From positions 14,495,154 to 14,559,153 of the forward strand of contig NC_133299.1 of NCBI RefSeq assembly GCF_005239225.2: a stretch of 64,000 bases of DNA, written 5' to 3'. The translations under genes were made by a program, and so were the position numbers. Position 1 is the first letter of the stretch; each line of letters begins with the position of its first letter. Positions 11,333 to 23,992 of this stretch are shown here, one piece after another. The notes beneath the pieces are model-generated. The model had not been told where the DNA came from. It saw only the letters and a list, made by a program, of their open reading frames with translations, and searched no databases. This stretch comes from Populus alba (lineage: Eukaryota; Streptophyta; Magnoliopsida; Malpighiales; Salicaceae).

Positions 11333-13049
11333 AAAATTAATCTTGATTGGAAAAAGAAATAAATATATGGCGTCTTGTTTTTTTAGGAGAAAAGGTCTAA
11401 GTTCAAGAAGTCGCCATCTATTATTATAGTCACTATGAACCCTAACTCGTCAACAGAGATTCTGATGGTATGGGACTGGTTACCTGAAAAGAAAGATGTT
11501 ATCACCCCTTCAGTGTCTTACCTGAGACAAGCTGCATTGTTGGTTTTGTCTAAAATTGCTAAAAATATGTTCTCTTTTTTTCTTTTTCTCCCTTTTTATT
11601 CTTCCTATAATGTTCCTGACTCTAGCGTTAGTGAACAATTTATACAAATATCTCCAACTCAGGCGTTGGTAAATATTGCATAAACCAAAAAAAATTACGA
11701 TATTCTTGACTCTAGCGTCAGTGAATAATTTTGCAAAAAAATTGAATTTGAAGAAGACTTTTTTCTATGCCATTTTCTTTTTATTTATCTTTTATTATTA
11801 TTTGTCCTTTTTATTTGGATAGGACTAGGATGCTGGTGTTTCACATGTTCCTTTCCTTCTTTGCAAGCAAGCTTTCTGTGCTTGAAGATGAAGATGAAGA
11901 ACTGCGCCTAATTGAAATGATGTTGTTTTGGGGTTGGAAATGGTTATTTCCAATATAGTCCTTGAAGTTTTCTGAATCTTTGCATTCAAACCCCTGGTCT
12001 TTTAATTTTAGAATTTAACCCCCTTATCATTGAATTAAAAAAAGCAAAAAGTATCCAAAATTGGGTTACAACATCTATAGTTATCAGGCCCGGCTCGGCA
12101 GGTTGACCCAGGACTCGAGCAACTCAAGGCCTTGGTCGGACTTGATGAAGAAGAAAATCGAGGTTGCATTTGGCCCAAGGAAACTCGAGCAGCCCTTCAG
12201 GTCAATCAAGGATCCACGTGACCCGTTGTAACCTGATAGAGACCCGTCCTTGTTTATAAATAAGAAAATAATTTTTCAAATACCTATTTGTTAAGAGGTG
12301 GAACAAATTATTCTCTTGGGTGATTGTTCCCAAAGACAAAGTAAATAATTTACTAATACCAAAACTAACATATTTATCTAAAACAAGAAAAAAAATTCAT
12401 GGGTGGAGGCTCCCAAAAATAAACTAATTTTCTTTGCCTAACAAGACATAAAATTAATGTACAAACCCCTATCTTCACATATTTTTTTTTAGGTGGGTGC
12501 TCCCTAAACAAAGCATCTAAAATGGTAGTTTTAATTTTAAGGGTAAAAAAAAAAAAAAAATACTAAGGTCAAAAGGTAGGTGTTGCCTTGCATGGGAGGA
12601 GGGATAATTAGAGATTTTTCTTTTGCTCGGCCCAACCTTATGCGTGCGAGCATATCATTTTTTTTTGTTGGTTATTAGCTCATATCAAAGTTTATTATAT
12701 AAATACTAGAGAAAAGTTTTAAAGTATATATATTTTATTTTAACAAGAAGAAAGTTGTGTTTTTTCAACGTAAGATAAGAAATTTTTTTTGTTTAAATAC
12801 TTCAACTTAAAAGAAGAAAGTATCTTTTCAATATGGGGTTAAAAAAAATTTTAAAATACTCTTTTAAATTTATTATTTACAACATATATATCTTATATCA
12901 ATATGAATTGTTTTTTTAATTTTACATATTTTTTTTAATTTTTCTGAATTGATCCAATCAACCCACATGACTCAAGATCTGATTTTTTAACCGGAACAAT
13001 ACTTAAACAGAGTGTAATAACTATTTTTATAGCTAATAATAAAATAAAA

Positions 13050-13155
13050 AAAGGAAAGCGCTCACCGACCTTCCATATCGGTTTTTCTGTATCCACTATT
13101 TATAATGGCCAAAGGAAATATTAGTAAGGAAATAGCAGTGGTCATGCCATTTCTG

Positions 13156-13160
<5 letters not shown>
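13050..13160. repeat. First of a pair of diverged repeats (CCTTCCATATCGGTTTTTCT)
   Basis: The stretch AAAGGAAAGCGCTCACCGACCTTCC... TTTATAATGG is matched by a second version at about 13480-13600 (AAAGGAAAGCAGCTTACC...). Copy B carries the same pair at about 22287-22420 and 22652-22760. The origin of the pair is unknown. Confidence 0.6.

Positions 13161-13219
<59 letters not shown>
13158..13219. repeat. (TA)n microsatellite, about 62 bp, copy A only
   Basis: A perfect TA run. At the equivalent point in copy B (22414-22425) there is only a short A-run, so the array expanded in A or was lost in B. Confidence 0.95.
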
Positions 13220-13223
<4 letters not shown>

Positions 13224-13345
13224 AACTACTCTTTTCGTTCAATTTGGTTTTGCTTTCACAATTCATGGATTCTCTTGAACCGGACTGCACGTACGAGACT
13301 CAAAAGTCACGTGTAGAATGATGTTGAGTTCATGATATTCACACG

Positions 13346-13348
<3 letters not shown>

Positions 13349-13383
<35 letters not shown>
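13349..13383. repeat. (TC)n microsatellite, copy A
   Basis: A perfect TC run of about 35 bp. Copy B has a shorter, interrupted run near 22537-22554. Confidence 0.95.
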
Positions 13384-13386
<3 letters not shown>

Positions 13387-15265
13387 AAAAGTCTTCCTCT
13401 GTTTTTGGTGCTAACAAAATACTCTCTCAGCTACTATTGTTATTGCTGCCAATACAATAATAATAATAATAATAATAATAAAGGAAAGCAGCTTACCAAC
13501 CTTCTATTTTGGTTTTTCTGTATCAATTATTTATAAGAGGTGGAGGAATTGGTAGTTACCAAACAGCCCTTAGTTGATGGCTAAATCATTCTTCTGATTT
13601 TTTTATATATTATTATTGATATTAGCAGTCTCCATCTTCATTAAATTCCATCGCAAGATGTCACACAAACTTGTGATGTGGTCTGTCAGCCAAGTTGGCT
13701 TGAGCGTTTAACATGCTCGGAAGATATCTAATATTACCACGGCAATCATCTCATCATTCCAATGGCTAATAGCTGTTACAGAGACAATGATTGATTAAGG
13801 TAAACGTGGGAGATGGGTTGAAGACTTTAAACAGAAAGGTTATAGAGTGAATAATGGATAGTTATAGAGTTTCTTTTGTGAAGAATAAAAAAAAAATCGA
13901 TTTCCATCAACTAATTTCCTTGGGGATTTCCATAATAACACTGTATTGAATGGGATAAATGTAAATTATTAACATTAATCAATTGATCTAAAAATAATAT
14001 GGTGAAGGGATTTTCATAGTAATGTTGCATTCATTGCCAAATTAAACTGAAGAAACAAATTAATTTCTTTTTTTATCGCTTTAATAATTCTTTATGGAAG
14101 TGGTAGAGAAGCTGAGGAGTAAAAAATAATTAAATGGGATATTAAAGCATGCTATAAGAATATCTATTCAATTTTGAGAAAAAAGAGTTTTTCAAACGAG
14201 GCAATCCCAGATGGGTGATGAAAAATAAGATCCTCAAGAGATAAATAGAAAGAATAATATTCTAGGTAACAAAATCTAAGAAAAATCCGCAGATTTTTCT
14301 TTGTGTATATATTTAGGGTTTAACATCATGAACATCTTGTATATGCTTTTTTCTCTAGAGGATTTTATTTTACAAAAATTAAAATTTCTTATTCATATCC
14401 AGATCAATTGTCCCTGTTTTTTAATAAGAGTTAGAATCCTAAATCAAACAAGAAAGACAACATAAAATCGATCTGACATAAAGCTAAAAATTCAAAAATA
14501 ACAATAAAAGTAATGAAATTAGCTCAAATATTGAGGGTCTTTCAGGGCTTTTAATAAAGCAAGAACCTGTGAAAAGGGTGCGACTCCCCTGATTGTTGTT
14601 AAGGCGAGATTTTCTATGCTGTTAAGGTGTGATTTTCTACACAAAAAATTAGCAGGAAAGCATGGCGATTTTGACGTAGACCAATGCCAGTACACAAGAA
14701 GATCAGGTCAAGCAAAGAAAGATAGAATTATAAGGTCTAATTCCAAGCCAACGCAATATAAAAGGATAAATTTAAATGAGGTTTGTTTTTTTATGATGGT
14801 GTAAAACAAGAACAAAAAAACAATTTACTATCCACAATAAAATTACTCAAAAGCCACAATGCACAATCCAAATCAACAGTAAAAATCCCTCATCTTTAAG
14901 ATTTTTTAATTTAATTTTAATTTAATTATTGTAATGAGTGATTGTTCTATTATGGTATTGTAGTGTAGCAGGTTTATGTCTTATAGTCATTGAAAGAAAC
15001 ACATCATTTTAATAAAAACAAATGTTTCTCATTTTTATTGAAGATATTTTTAAAAGTTGTCAAAAAAAAAATTAAATGAGAATAGTAAATAAACTTAAGT
15101 AAGTAAGAGGTTTTAATTTTTGTTTTCTAAACTATTATTATTGTTATTGATATTTTTACCAAAAATATTTTGATATTATTTTTTGTTTAACGAGTAAAAG
15201 GTTTTAATTTTAAAAATCTCAGAGTAGTGTATGAATTTCCTTTTCTTAGTGAGTAAAAGTTTTAA

Positions 15266-15629
15266 TTTTTAAATAAGAAATTTATTATTATTAATATTAG
15301 TCTAATGGAGAAGTAAACAAGGAGTGCACATAAATAGTCTTTGCTACTATTGTTATTGATGATACACATAAATGTTCTTTAAAAAAAAACAAATTCTTTC
15401 TATGGCTGGAATTTTCAACTCTAACAGCGAGTCAGTTTGTTCAATCCAGTCCCAATACACCTTTCCATGTATTTTTTCAGTTTTTTAGGATTTGTGTGCG
15501 CAAACTTTTCATGGACACAATTTTTCTATGCATACATAATTTTTACTATGCATAGTTGACACCACTTTTTATAACAATAACACTCCTCACAAAACCATAA
15601 TCTTTATATTTATTGGTGAAATTTTTCAT
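15266..15629. other. Copy-B-specific flank, no feature recognised
   Basis: AT-rich sequence absent from copy A. It lies between the shared start of the duplication and the CACTA-like element. No coding capacity is seen. It may belong to the ancestral sequence deleted from copy A. Confidence 0.5.
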
Positions 15630-17054
15630 CACTATTTGTATTATCATTTCATTGGTAATTAATTAATTAACAAAATCACCGATGAAAATGCTTTGTCGGT
15701 GAATCTTTCATCGGAAATTTTTTGTCCGTTAATAAGTCCGTTTGTAATAAAAAAAAAATTATTACCGATGGATTTACTGATAGAAAAACACGCAAAAAAA
15801 ATTACCCACGTCATTCCGACGGTATTTTCCTCGGAAAAATATCATATGTAATTCGGTCGGTAATTATTTAAAAATTTTAAAAAATCCATTTTACAAAACT
15901 ATAAAATAATTAAATTAATATAAATCAAAACTCTATTATACTCAAAACTCTTGGAAAAAAGAAGAAGAAAATCAACTCAAACAAATTTGCAACAAATAAA
16001 TAACATGAAAAAATAAATTCAACTAAAAACATTCATATAAAAAATTAAGTTGCGATTGCAATAAATTTAAAAATCCTATAAATAAATCAACTAAAAATTA
16101 ATCTCATATGAAAAAAAAATCCTACAATAATATTCATACAATTATTAAGAACAAAAACAATTAAAAATAAAATAAAATAACAAATATAGTGAAAAAAAAA
16201 AGGAAAAAGGAAAATTTTACCTTAATGTGGTTGCAAGTGAAGCTAAGAAAAGAAAAAAAATTCTTAAAGTATATTAATTAAAAAAACTGAGAAGAAAGGA
16301 GAAGAATACATACTTGAGCATGGAGGAGAAGAGAAGGAGTTGAAGAGAGAAAAGAAGAGAAGAAATGGATATTGATGTTTTGTACATATGGGGAAGAAGA
16401 AGACGAAGAAGAACAAAGGAATCCCGTCTGTTGTGAAATTAAGGATTCCAGACTTTTTATTGAGGCGTTTTATAGACGATTTTACTGAAAGATAATTAAA
16501 TATTAATATTTTAAATCATTTCGTTAGTGATTCCGTCTATAATATTTAATTTCAATTTTTAATTTAATAAAAAAATTTCAGAAACCGCAAATATCATTGA
16601 CGACTTTCTAGTCTGTTAGTGATTCTGTCTATAATATATAATTTAAATTTTTAATTTAATTGAAATTTTTAAAAAAAACCGTCAAATAACACTAACGACT
16701 TTTCAATCTGTCTGTGATTTTGTTTTAAAGAACAGTAATTAACAGTATAATTGGGAAGTAAACAGTTCCAAAGCTCTTTGAAAAATACCAACAAAATTTT
16801 TCATTGATGATTCCCTTTGTAATTGACACGATGAACAATGTTCATAGTTTATTGACGGAATAAAATTCTGTCGGTAATTTCGTTGGTAAAAATGACATGT
16901 TATTGTTTTTTTGCATTGTTTTAATTTTTTTTTTTACTATAATACCCTTGGTATATACCAAGGGAATATATCCGTCAGTAAAATCCATCCGAAATGTACC
17001 GATGGATATATTCCCTCAGTATTTTCATTTGTATCTATCAATTTTTAAGTAGTG
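15630..17054. mobile_element. Non-autonomous CACTA-like element (about 1.4 kb)
   Basis: The right end is TAGTG (17050-17054), preceded by words such as CCGTCAGTAAAATCC and ACCGATGGATATATTCCCT. The left part has ACCGATGAAAATGC, GTCGGTGAATC and CCGATGGATTTACTG, giving inverted subterminal motifs at both sides. The best left terminus is CACTA at 15630-15634. The terminal repeats beyond CACTA match poorly and the flanking 3-bp words (CAT and TCA) are not identical, so the left border is uncertain. The interior is AT-rich, with a purine-rich patch (16230-16420), and has no transposase. It resembles the CACTA element at 1-4305 in subterminal style and could have been mobilised by a relative. Confidence 0.65.
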
Positions 17055-18182
17055 TCATCACTAATATTTTAACCATTAGCATTCATAGCACAACAATTAT
17101 GATATGACACAATAATCAATAAAGCCACCATGGCTAGCTAATGTTAGCCCAAAAATTTCTTCATGATACGCCTCCTTCTCTATGAAAAACATTCGAGTAC
17201 TGAGTGTATGAATATATCAAGTTACAAGGAAAAATCCAAATTTCATCATTGGCCAAAGCTCAACTTAGCTTTTGAAAGTCATCAATAATATGCTAGTTAC
17301 GTAATAAAAGTCGTCAATAATATGCTACTCTGCCATTTTAGGCCGAGGCCATAAACTCTTCATCTTCATACATCTCTCATTGTGCATTTTCTTTCATACA
17401 TATTACACTTCTCTTACACTTGGAGGCTCTCCAGTTTTTTTTAGATGAACGTCCAGCCTCCCGTTAAGTCTATCGATACACGGCATTGCTCAGTCACTCC
17501 AATGTTTTCTATTAACAAAAAAATAATTGATAAAATGAAGATTTTATTAGACTAGTAAATTAAGGGAGCTAAAAATCATAAATTAGATACTGATCTCAAA
17601 GATTTAAATATTAGGTTAGTTATGATTAAAAGAAGGTAGACATCACCTTTAAATCATCCTTTCAAATGAAAGGTTACCCTTACTTGTATTTTTTTTTATT
17701 TTATTCAAATGCTATAATATTTTGAGCTTATTAAATTATTATTTTTTTAGGTTAACGCCGGTCCTTGAAAATAGAAGTCTCGCTAAAAAATAACATCATT
17801 CCTTAAAATTATAAGACTCGTTGAAACGTTGATATTTAACCCTTAAAAGGAGAGTTATAAGTCTAAGTTGCAAAAAAAAAAATTGACATATTCCATATTT
17901 TTTTAAAAAAATTTAACATTGGTCCTTTAAAAAAAAAATGTGTCGATGAATAACATTTATTCCTGAAAAGGAAAGGAAGATTATGTCGGAATTGCTAAAA
18001 ATAAGTCATATTTGAGAATTGGGCTTTGTACCTGCGCATGATGACAAGATAAATTGGGTGTTAGACCTGCATCATCATTCTTCTTTATATTTATTTCAAG
18101 TCAAAATACAAAACAATATAGATATATGTATAAAAAAAAAATATCATAAAAATCCCTAAAATTACATGAGTGCCACTATATA
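17055..18182. other. Copy-B-specific AT-rich DNA, no gene
   Basis: No coding exon, RNA gene or complete element is recognised. Some short repeated phrases occur (for example two versions of AACATT/CCTTAAAA near 17790 and 17950). The segment has no counterpart in copy A. Confidence 0.5.
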
Positions 18183-18453
18183 GGAAAAGGATTGAAAAAC
18201 CCTTGAACTTCACTAAAAATGATGAAAATATCGATAGTGGCACGTGTAACAGCTCACATGCAGCCATTGTTGGAGGGGGAATTTTCAGCGATATTCCAAG
18301 CCAAAAGGGGTAGATTCTGGTGCATCTCAACGAGAGGATTCCAATAATGATGATGATGGTTGATGAAAGAGAATTGATTGTTTGAAGCTTCAAGTGGTCG
18401 AAGATGTCACAACCTTTTTTTGAAAATATTAGGCAGCAAAATCTATGAAAACC

Positions 18454-18907
18454 TGTTATGGGTGAAATGGAGTGAAATCGAATGAACTTCCCCTGTTGCG
18501 ATTCTTAGTCTACGAGTGGTAATTTATGAAGGCTGTAATCTAGAAGATAGTGAATGGAGGAATTAATATGTGAAAAGGAATAGAAACTGTATAGAAACCA
18601 GAAATGATTCACCCGAATATTTCTTCATACGTTTCTTGCATTACAATTTCTCATCGTGTTTTCTATTCTGTTTTAACCACTTATATAACACACAATTTGG
18701 TTGTTCCGGATGTAAAGGAAACATTACATAAAGGAAATATTACTATTTATACGTGTCTTCTAACAATATTTCAGAAAATAACTAAAACGGTGTGTTTAGT
18801 CGTTAGTGCCTTCCCGCTCTGATATTTGATTTAAATCCCCAACGTTCCTGTTCTTGTCTGCCCTTCGTTTTCATCATTTGAATTGCCTTCAGTTAAGGCG
18901 TGTGACA
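18454..18907. mobile_element. Solo LTR (454 bp) with 5-bp target duplication AAACC
   Basis: The insertion begins TGTTATGGG and ends GTGTGACA, flanked on the left by AAACC (18449-18453) and on the right by AAACC (18908-18912). Copy A keeps the empty site. TG...CA ends, a 5-bp duplication and no internal domain are the hallmarks of a solo LTR left by recombination between the two LTRs of a retrotransposon. Internally ACTTATATAACAC near 18680 could be the LTR's TATA region. The size and the TGTTA start suggest a Copia-type LTR, which is an inference. Orientation is unknown. Confidence 0.88.
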
Positions 18908-19774
18908 AAACCAGTTGGGGTTTGCTCGCGAGGAGAAGATAAGTCTTTTTGTGGTTGTTTGGCAACTTGAGGTGATCAAAGTTGGGAGATCTAAAGAAAG
19001 AGAGAATTGTTGGTGAAAGGAGAGAGAGTCCATAAGGTTTGCTAAAGTGAGGATGCGAGCATGGTAATCTGGTGCACCTGGAGCTTGTGGACTGCTGATC
19101 ACTTTTGAATTAATCCTTCAGCTACAATTCACTTGATCTAAAAATTGATCTGACATTATTGATTGATAGATACTTGCATCGGTGTGATAAGATGCATTAG
19201 AAGTGACATGGTAAGATAAGATCAAAGGATAGTTTTTTTTAAGGGCTGGGATGGATTTACGTTTTAATCTAGTGTGGTAAGCATATTAGATTATATCCAA
19301 TCAAGGGTTCAGAACTAATACTATTAGATCTAACAATTAGGATATATTTGGTATTTTTTGAAATGTTTTAAAAAAATCAATATCTTACTAGTGCAAAGAA
19401 AAACTAAAAGAAACATCAACAATATCTTTGAGTTATTAACGTTCGTATTAATTTTCTTCTTCTTTTTATGCAAACTTTTCGGTGGAAGCCATTGCACATG
19501 AGACACGGCATTTATGTCCAAGAAACATGACAAGAGAGACGGAGTTGTCTTGAAGAAAATTTTCACTTGCAACAACTGCTCCATTAAAAAAAAAAATTGT
19601 ATTATTAATTTTTGTTTTATTATATATATATATATACATATATATATATGGGTAAAACTAAAAACTCAAATCAGTATTAGAAAAAGTTCATTTCAACAGT
19701 TAAAAATCAATTTTGATTATCGAAAAATTAATTTCAAACACCGAAAAATATTTTCCAATCAGTATCAACCCGGT

Positions 19775-20070
19775 GGACCTGGTTTGGATCAAAAATAACA
19801 GTTTTGACCTAAAATGACTTGAAAATTATTTTTTTTATCCTGGTTGACATGGTTTGACTCATATTGACCCGATGACATGGTTTTGACAGAAAATGACAGT
19901 TTTGACCCAAAACGGCCTGAAACTCATTTTTTACCCCGGTTGACATAATTTGACATGTATTGCCTAATGGGATCGATTTTCATAAAAAATAACAGGTTTG
20001 ATCTGAAATGGCTTGAAACTCATATTTTTTCCTTGTCGACATGGTTTGACTCGTATTGACCAAGTGAACT
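19775..20070. repeat. Three degenerate ~100-bp tandem units (copy B)
   Basis: Same array as at 10560-10860, with GGCCTGAAACTCATTTTTTA and the GTTGACATGGTTTGAC-type words in each unit. Confidence 0.78.
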
Positions 20071-20191
20071 CGTTTTTTATGGCAAAAAAGCGGTTGACTC
20101 GAGAAAAATATATTTTTTATTTTTAAAATTTCTCTTAATTTTTTTTGGATTTTTTTGAATAAAAATAGAAATAAAATAACATACAAGAAAA

Positions 20192-20541
20192 TTTTAGAGA
20201 ATCTAAAATTGGGTTATTACAAAGTCCATTAGCTAAAGACTAGCTCAGTCACTTCATTAGCCTAGCCATGATGCAGCCATGAAAAATCCATATTTTATTT
20301 GATGTTTTTTTCATGATTTGATCAATTATATTCATTGTCACACTCAGACATCGCGACGACTGATTAATTTTAGAGAATCCAAAATTGGGTTATTACAAAG
20401 TACATCAGCTAGAGACTAGCTTAGTCACTTCATTAGCCTAGCCATGATGCAGCCATGAAAAATCCATATTTTATTTAATGTTTTTTTTCATGATTTGATC
20501 AATTATATCCATTGTCACAACCGGACATCGCGGCGACAATT
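20192..20541. repeat. Two 175-bp tandem units (copy B)
   Basis: Unit 1 spans 20192-20367 and unit 2 spans 20368-20541, matching the pair at 10984-11332 unit for unit. Confidence 0.86.
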
Positions 20542-22626
20542 AAAAATTAATCTTGATTGGAAAAATAAATAGATATATGGCGTCTTGTTCTTTTAGGAGA
20601 AAAGGTCCAAGTTCAAGGAGTCGCTACCTATACCTATTTTTATTATAGTCACTAGGAACCCTAACTCGTCAACAGAGATTCTGATGGTATGAGACTGGTT
20701 ATGTGAAAAGAAAGATGTTATCACCCCTTAAGTGTCCTACCTGAGACAAGCTATATTATTGGTTTTGTCTAAAATTGCTAAAAATATGTTCTCTTTTTTT
20801 TCTTTTTCTCCCTTTTTATTCTTCCTATAATGTTCCTAACTCTAACGTTAGTGAACAATTTATATAAATATCTCCAACTCAAGCATTGGTAAATATTGCA
20901 TAAACCAAAAAAATTACGATATTCTTGACTCTAGCGTCAATGAATAATTTTACAAAAAAAATGAATTTGAAGAAGACTTTTTTCTATGCCATTTTCTTTT
21001 TATTTATCCTTTATTATTTGGATAGGACTATGATGCTGGTGTTTCACATGTTCCTTTCCTTCTTTGCAGGCGAGCTTTCTGTGCTTGAAGATGAAGATGA
21101 AGAACTACGCCTGATTGAAATGACGCTATTTTGGGGTTGGAAATGGTTATTTCCAATCTAGTCCTTGAAGTTTCCGAATCTTTGCATTCAAACCCCTAGT
21201 CTATTAATTTTAGATTTTAACCCCCTTATCATTGAATTAAAAAAAGCAAAAAGTGTCCAAAATTGGGTTACAACATCCATAGTTATGAAGCCTAGCTCGG
21301 TGGGTTGACCTAGGACTCGAGCAACTCAGGGCCTTGGTCAGATCTGATGAAGAAGAAAATCAGGGTTGCATTTGGCCCAAGGAAACTCGAGCAGCCCTTC
21401 AGGTCAATCAAGGACCCACGTGACCCGTTGTAACTTGATAGATACTCGTCCTTTTTTATAAACAAGAAAATAATTTTTCAAATACCTATTTGTTAAAAGG
21501 TGGAACAAATTATTCTCTTGGGTGATTGTTCCAAAGACAAAGTAAATAATTTACAAATACCAAAACTAACATATTTATCTAAAACAAGAAAAAAAAATTC
21601 ATGGGTGGGGGCTCCCAAAAATAAACTAATTTTCTTTACCTAACAAGACAGAAAATTAATGTACAAACCCCTATCTTCACATATTTTTTTTAGGTGGGTG
21701 CTCCCTAGACAAAGCATCTAAAATGGTAGTTTAATTTTAAGGTTAAAAAAAAAAATACTAAGGTCAAAAGGTAGGTGTTGCCTTGCATGAGAGGAGGGGT
21801 AATTAGAGTTTTTTTTTTGCTCGGCCCAACCTTATGCGTGCTAGCATATAACTTTTTTTTTTTTGTTGGTTATTAGTTCATATTAAAGTTTATTATATAA
21901 ATACTAGAGAAAGTTTTATTTTTTTCAATATACGATTGAAAGACCATTAGTATATATATTTTATGTTCACAAGAAAAAAGTTGTGTTTTTTCAATGTAAG
22001 ATAAGAAACTTTTTTTGTTTAAATATTTCAACTTAAAAGAAGAAGATAGTATCTTTTCAATATGGGGTTAAAAAAACTTTTTAAAATAATCTTTTAAATT
22101 TTATTATTTACAACATATATAGTTTATATCCATATGAATTGTTTTTTAATTTTTTTATGTGAAATATTAAAATCTTAACTATTTTTTTTAATTTTCTTGA
22201 ATTGATCTAGATCAACCCAAGTGACTCAAGACCTGATTTTTTAGCTGGATCAATACTTAAACGGGTTTAATAACTATTTCTATAGCTAATAAAAAAAGGA
22301 AAGCGCTCACCGACCTTCCATATCGGTTTTTCTCTATCCACTATTTATAAAGGGCAAAGGAAATATTAGTAAGGAAATAGCCCTTAGTTGAGTGGTCATG
22401 CCATTTCTGATTAAAAAAAAAAAGTAACAATTTGGTTTTGCTTTCACAATTCATGGATTCACTTGAACCGGACTGCACGTACGAGACTCAAAACTCACGT
22501 GTAGAATGATGTTGAGTTCATGATATTCACACGTCTTCTCTCTCTCCCTCTCTCCATAAAAAGTCTTCCTCTGTTTTTGGTGCTAACAAAATACTCTCTC
22601 AGCTACTATTGTTATTGCTGCCAATA

Positions 22627-22653
22627 CAATAATAATAATAATAATAATAATAA
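22627..22653. repeat. (AAT)n microsatellite, copy B
   Basis: About eight to nine AAT units; the counterpart in copy A is at 13457-13481 with a slightly different length. Confidence 0.9.
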
Positions 22654-23992
22654 AGGAAAGCAGCTTACCAACCTTCTATTTTGGTTTTTCTGTATCAATT
22701 ATTTATAAGAGGTGGAGGAAATGGTAGTTACCAAACAGCCCTTAGTTGATGGCTAAATCATTCTTCTGATTTTTTTATATATTATTATTGATATTAGCAG
22801 TCTCCATCTTCATTAAATTCCATCGCAAGATGTCACACAAACTTGTGATGTGGTCTGTCAGCCAAGTTGGTTTGAGCGTTTAACATGCTCGGAAGATATC
22901 TAATATTACCACTGCAATCATCTCATCATTCTAATGGCTAATAGCTGTTACAGAGACAATGATTGATTAAGGTAAACGTGGGAGATGGGTTGAAGACTTT
23001 AAACAGAAAGGTTATAGAGTGAATAATGGATAGTTATAGAGTTTCTTTTGTGAAGAATGAAAAAAAAAATCGATTTCCATCAACTAATTTCCTTGGGGAT
23101 TTCCATAATAACACTGTATTGAATGGGATAAATGTAAAAATATTATCATTAATCAATTGATCTAAAAATAATATGATGAAGGGATTTTCATAGTAATGTT
23201 GCATTCATTGCCAAATTAAACTGAAGAAACAAATTTCTTTTTGTTATCGCTTCAATAATTCTTTATGGAAGTGGTAGAGAAGCTTAGGAGTTAAAAATAA
23301 TTCAATGGGATATTAAAGCATGCTATAAGAATATCTATTCAATTTTGAGAAAGAGAGTTTTTCAGACGAGGCAATCCCAGATGGGTGATGAAAAATAAGA
23401 TCCTCAAGATAAATATAAAGAATAATATTTTAGGTAACAAAATCTAAGAAAAAACCCCAGATTTTCCTTTGTATATATATTTAGGGCTTAATTTCATGAA
23501 CATCTTGTATGTGCTTTTTTATTTTGAAGATCTTATCTTAAAAGGATTGAGATTTCTTGTTCATATCGAGATCAACTATCCCTGTTTTTTATAAGAGTTA
23601 GAATCCTATATCAAACAAGAAAGACAACATAAAATCGATCTGAGATAAAGCTAAAAATTCAAAAATAAAAATAAAAATTGAGGATCTTTCAAGGTTTTTA
23701 ATAAAACAAGAAATATTAACCTATGGAAAGGACATGATTGACTACCCTTGATTGTTGTTAGGGCAAGATTTTCTATGCTCGTTGCGGGTTTGCCAATTAC
23801 TCGTTTACACCAAAAAAAAAAAAAAGCAGGAAAGCATGGCGATTTTGACTTAGACCAGAGCCAATACACAAGAAGATCATGTCAAGCAAAGAAAGACAGA
23901 GAATTGTTACCAAAATTATATTTTATTTATGAAAATTTTTTTCTATGATATGCAGCTTTTTAAATAGGTTAGAAACTAGCATTTGCAACGTA

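Larger units (their letters stand above)
8881..14727. repeat. Large tandem duplication, copy A (about 5.85 kb)
   Basis: Copy A starts at the words TATAAAGTCTAATTCCAA and ends where TATAAGGTCTAATTCCAA starts copy B. Nearly every segment, including the two 175-bp tandem units, the motif ATCTAAAATTGGGTTATTAC, the AAT microsatellite and the block around CATGGCGATTTTGAC, recurs in copy B in the same order and strand. By eye the two are highly similar, with single-base changes and small indels. No intact gene is present; the contents look like old repeat and transposon debris. Confidence 0.88.
14728..23905. repeat. Large tandem duplication, copy B (about 9.2 kb)
   Basis: Head-to-tail second copy of 8881-14727. 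The first ~530 bp (14728-15265) match the start of A. Homology then resumes at about 18183 (TTGAAAAACCCTTGAACTTC) and runs to about 23905 (CAAGCAAAGAAAGACAGAGAA). The extra DNA in B consists of 15266-18182, which contains a CACTA-like non-autonomous element, and the solo LTR at 18454-18907. No intact gene is seen. Confidence 0.87.
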
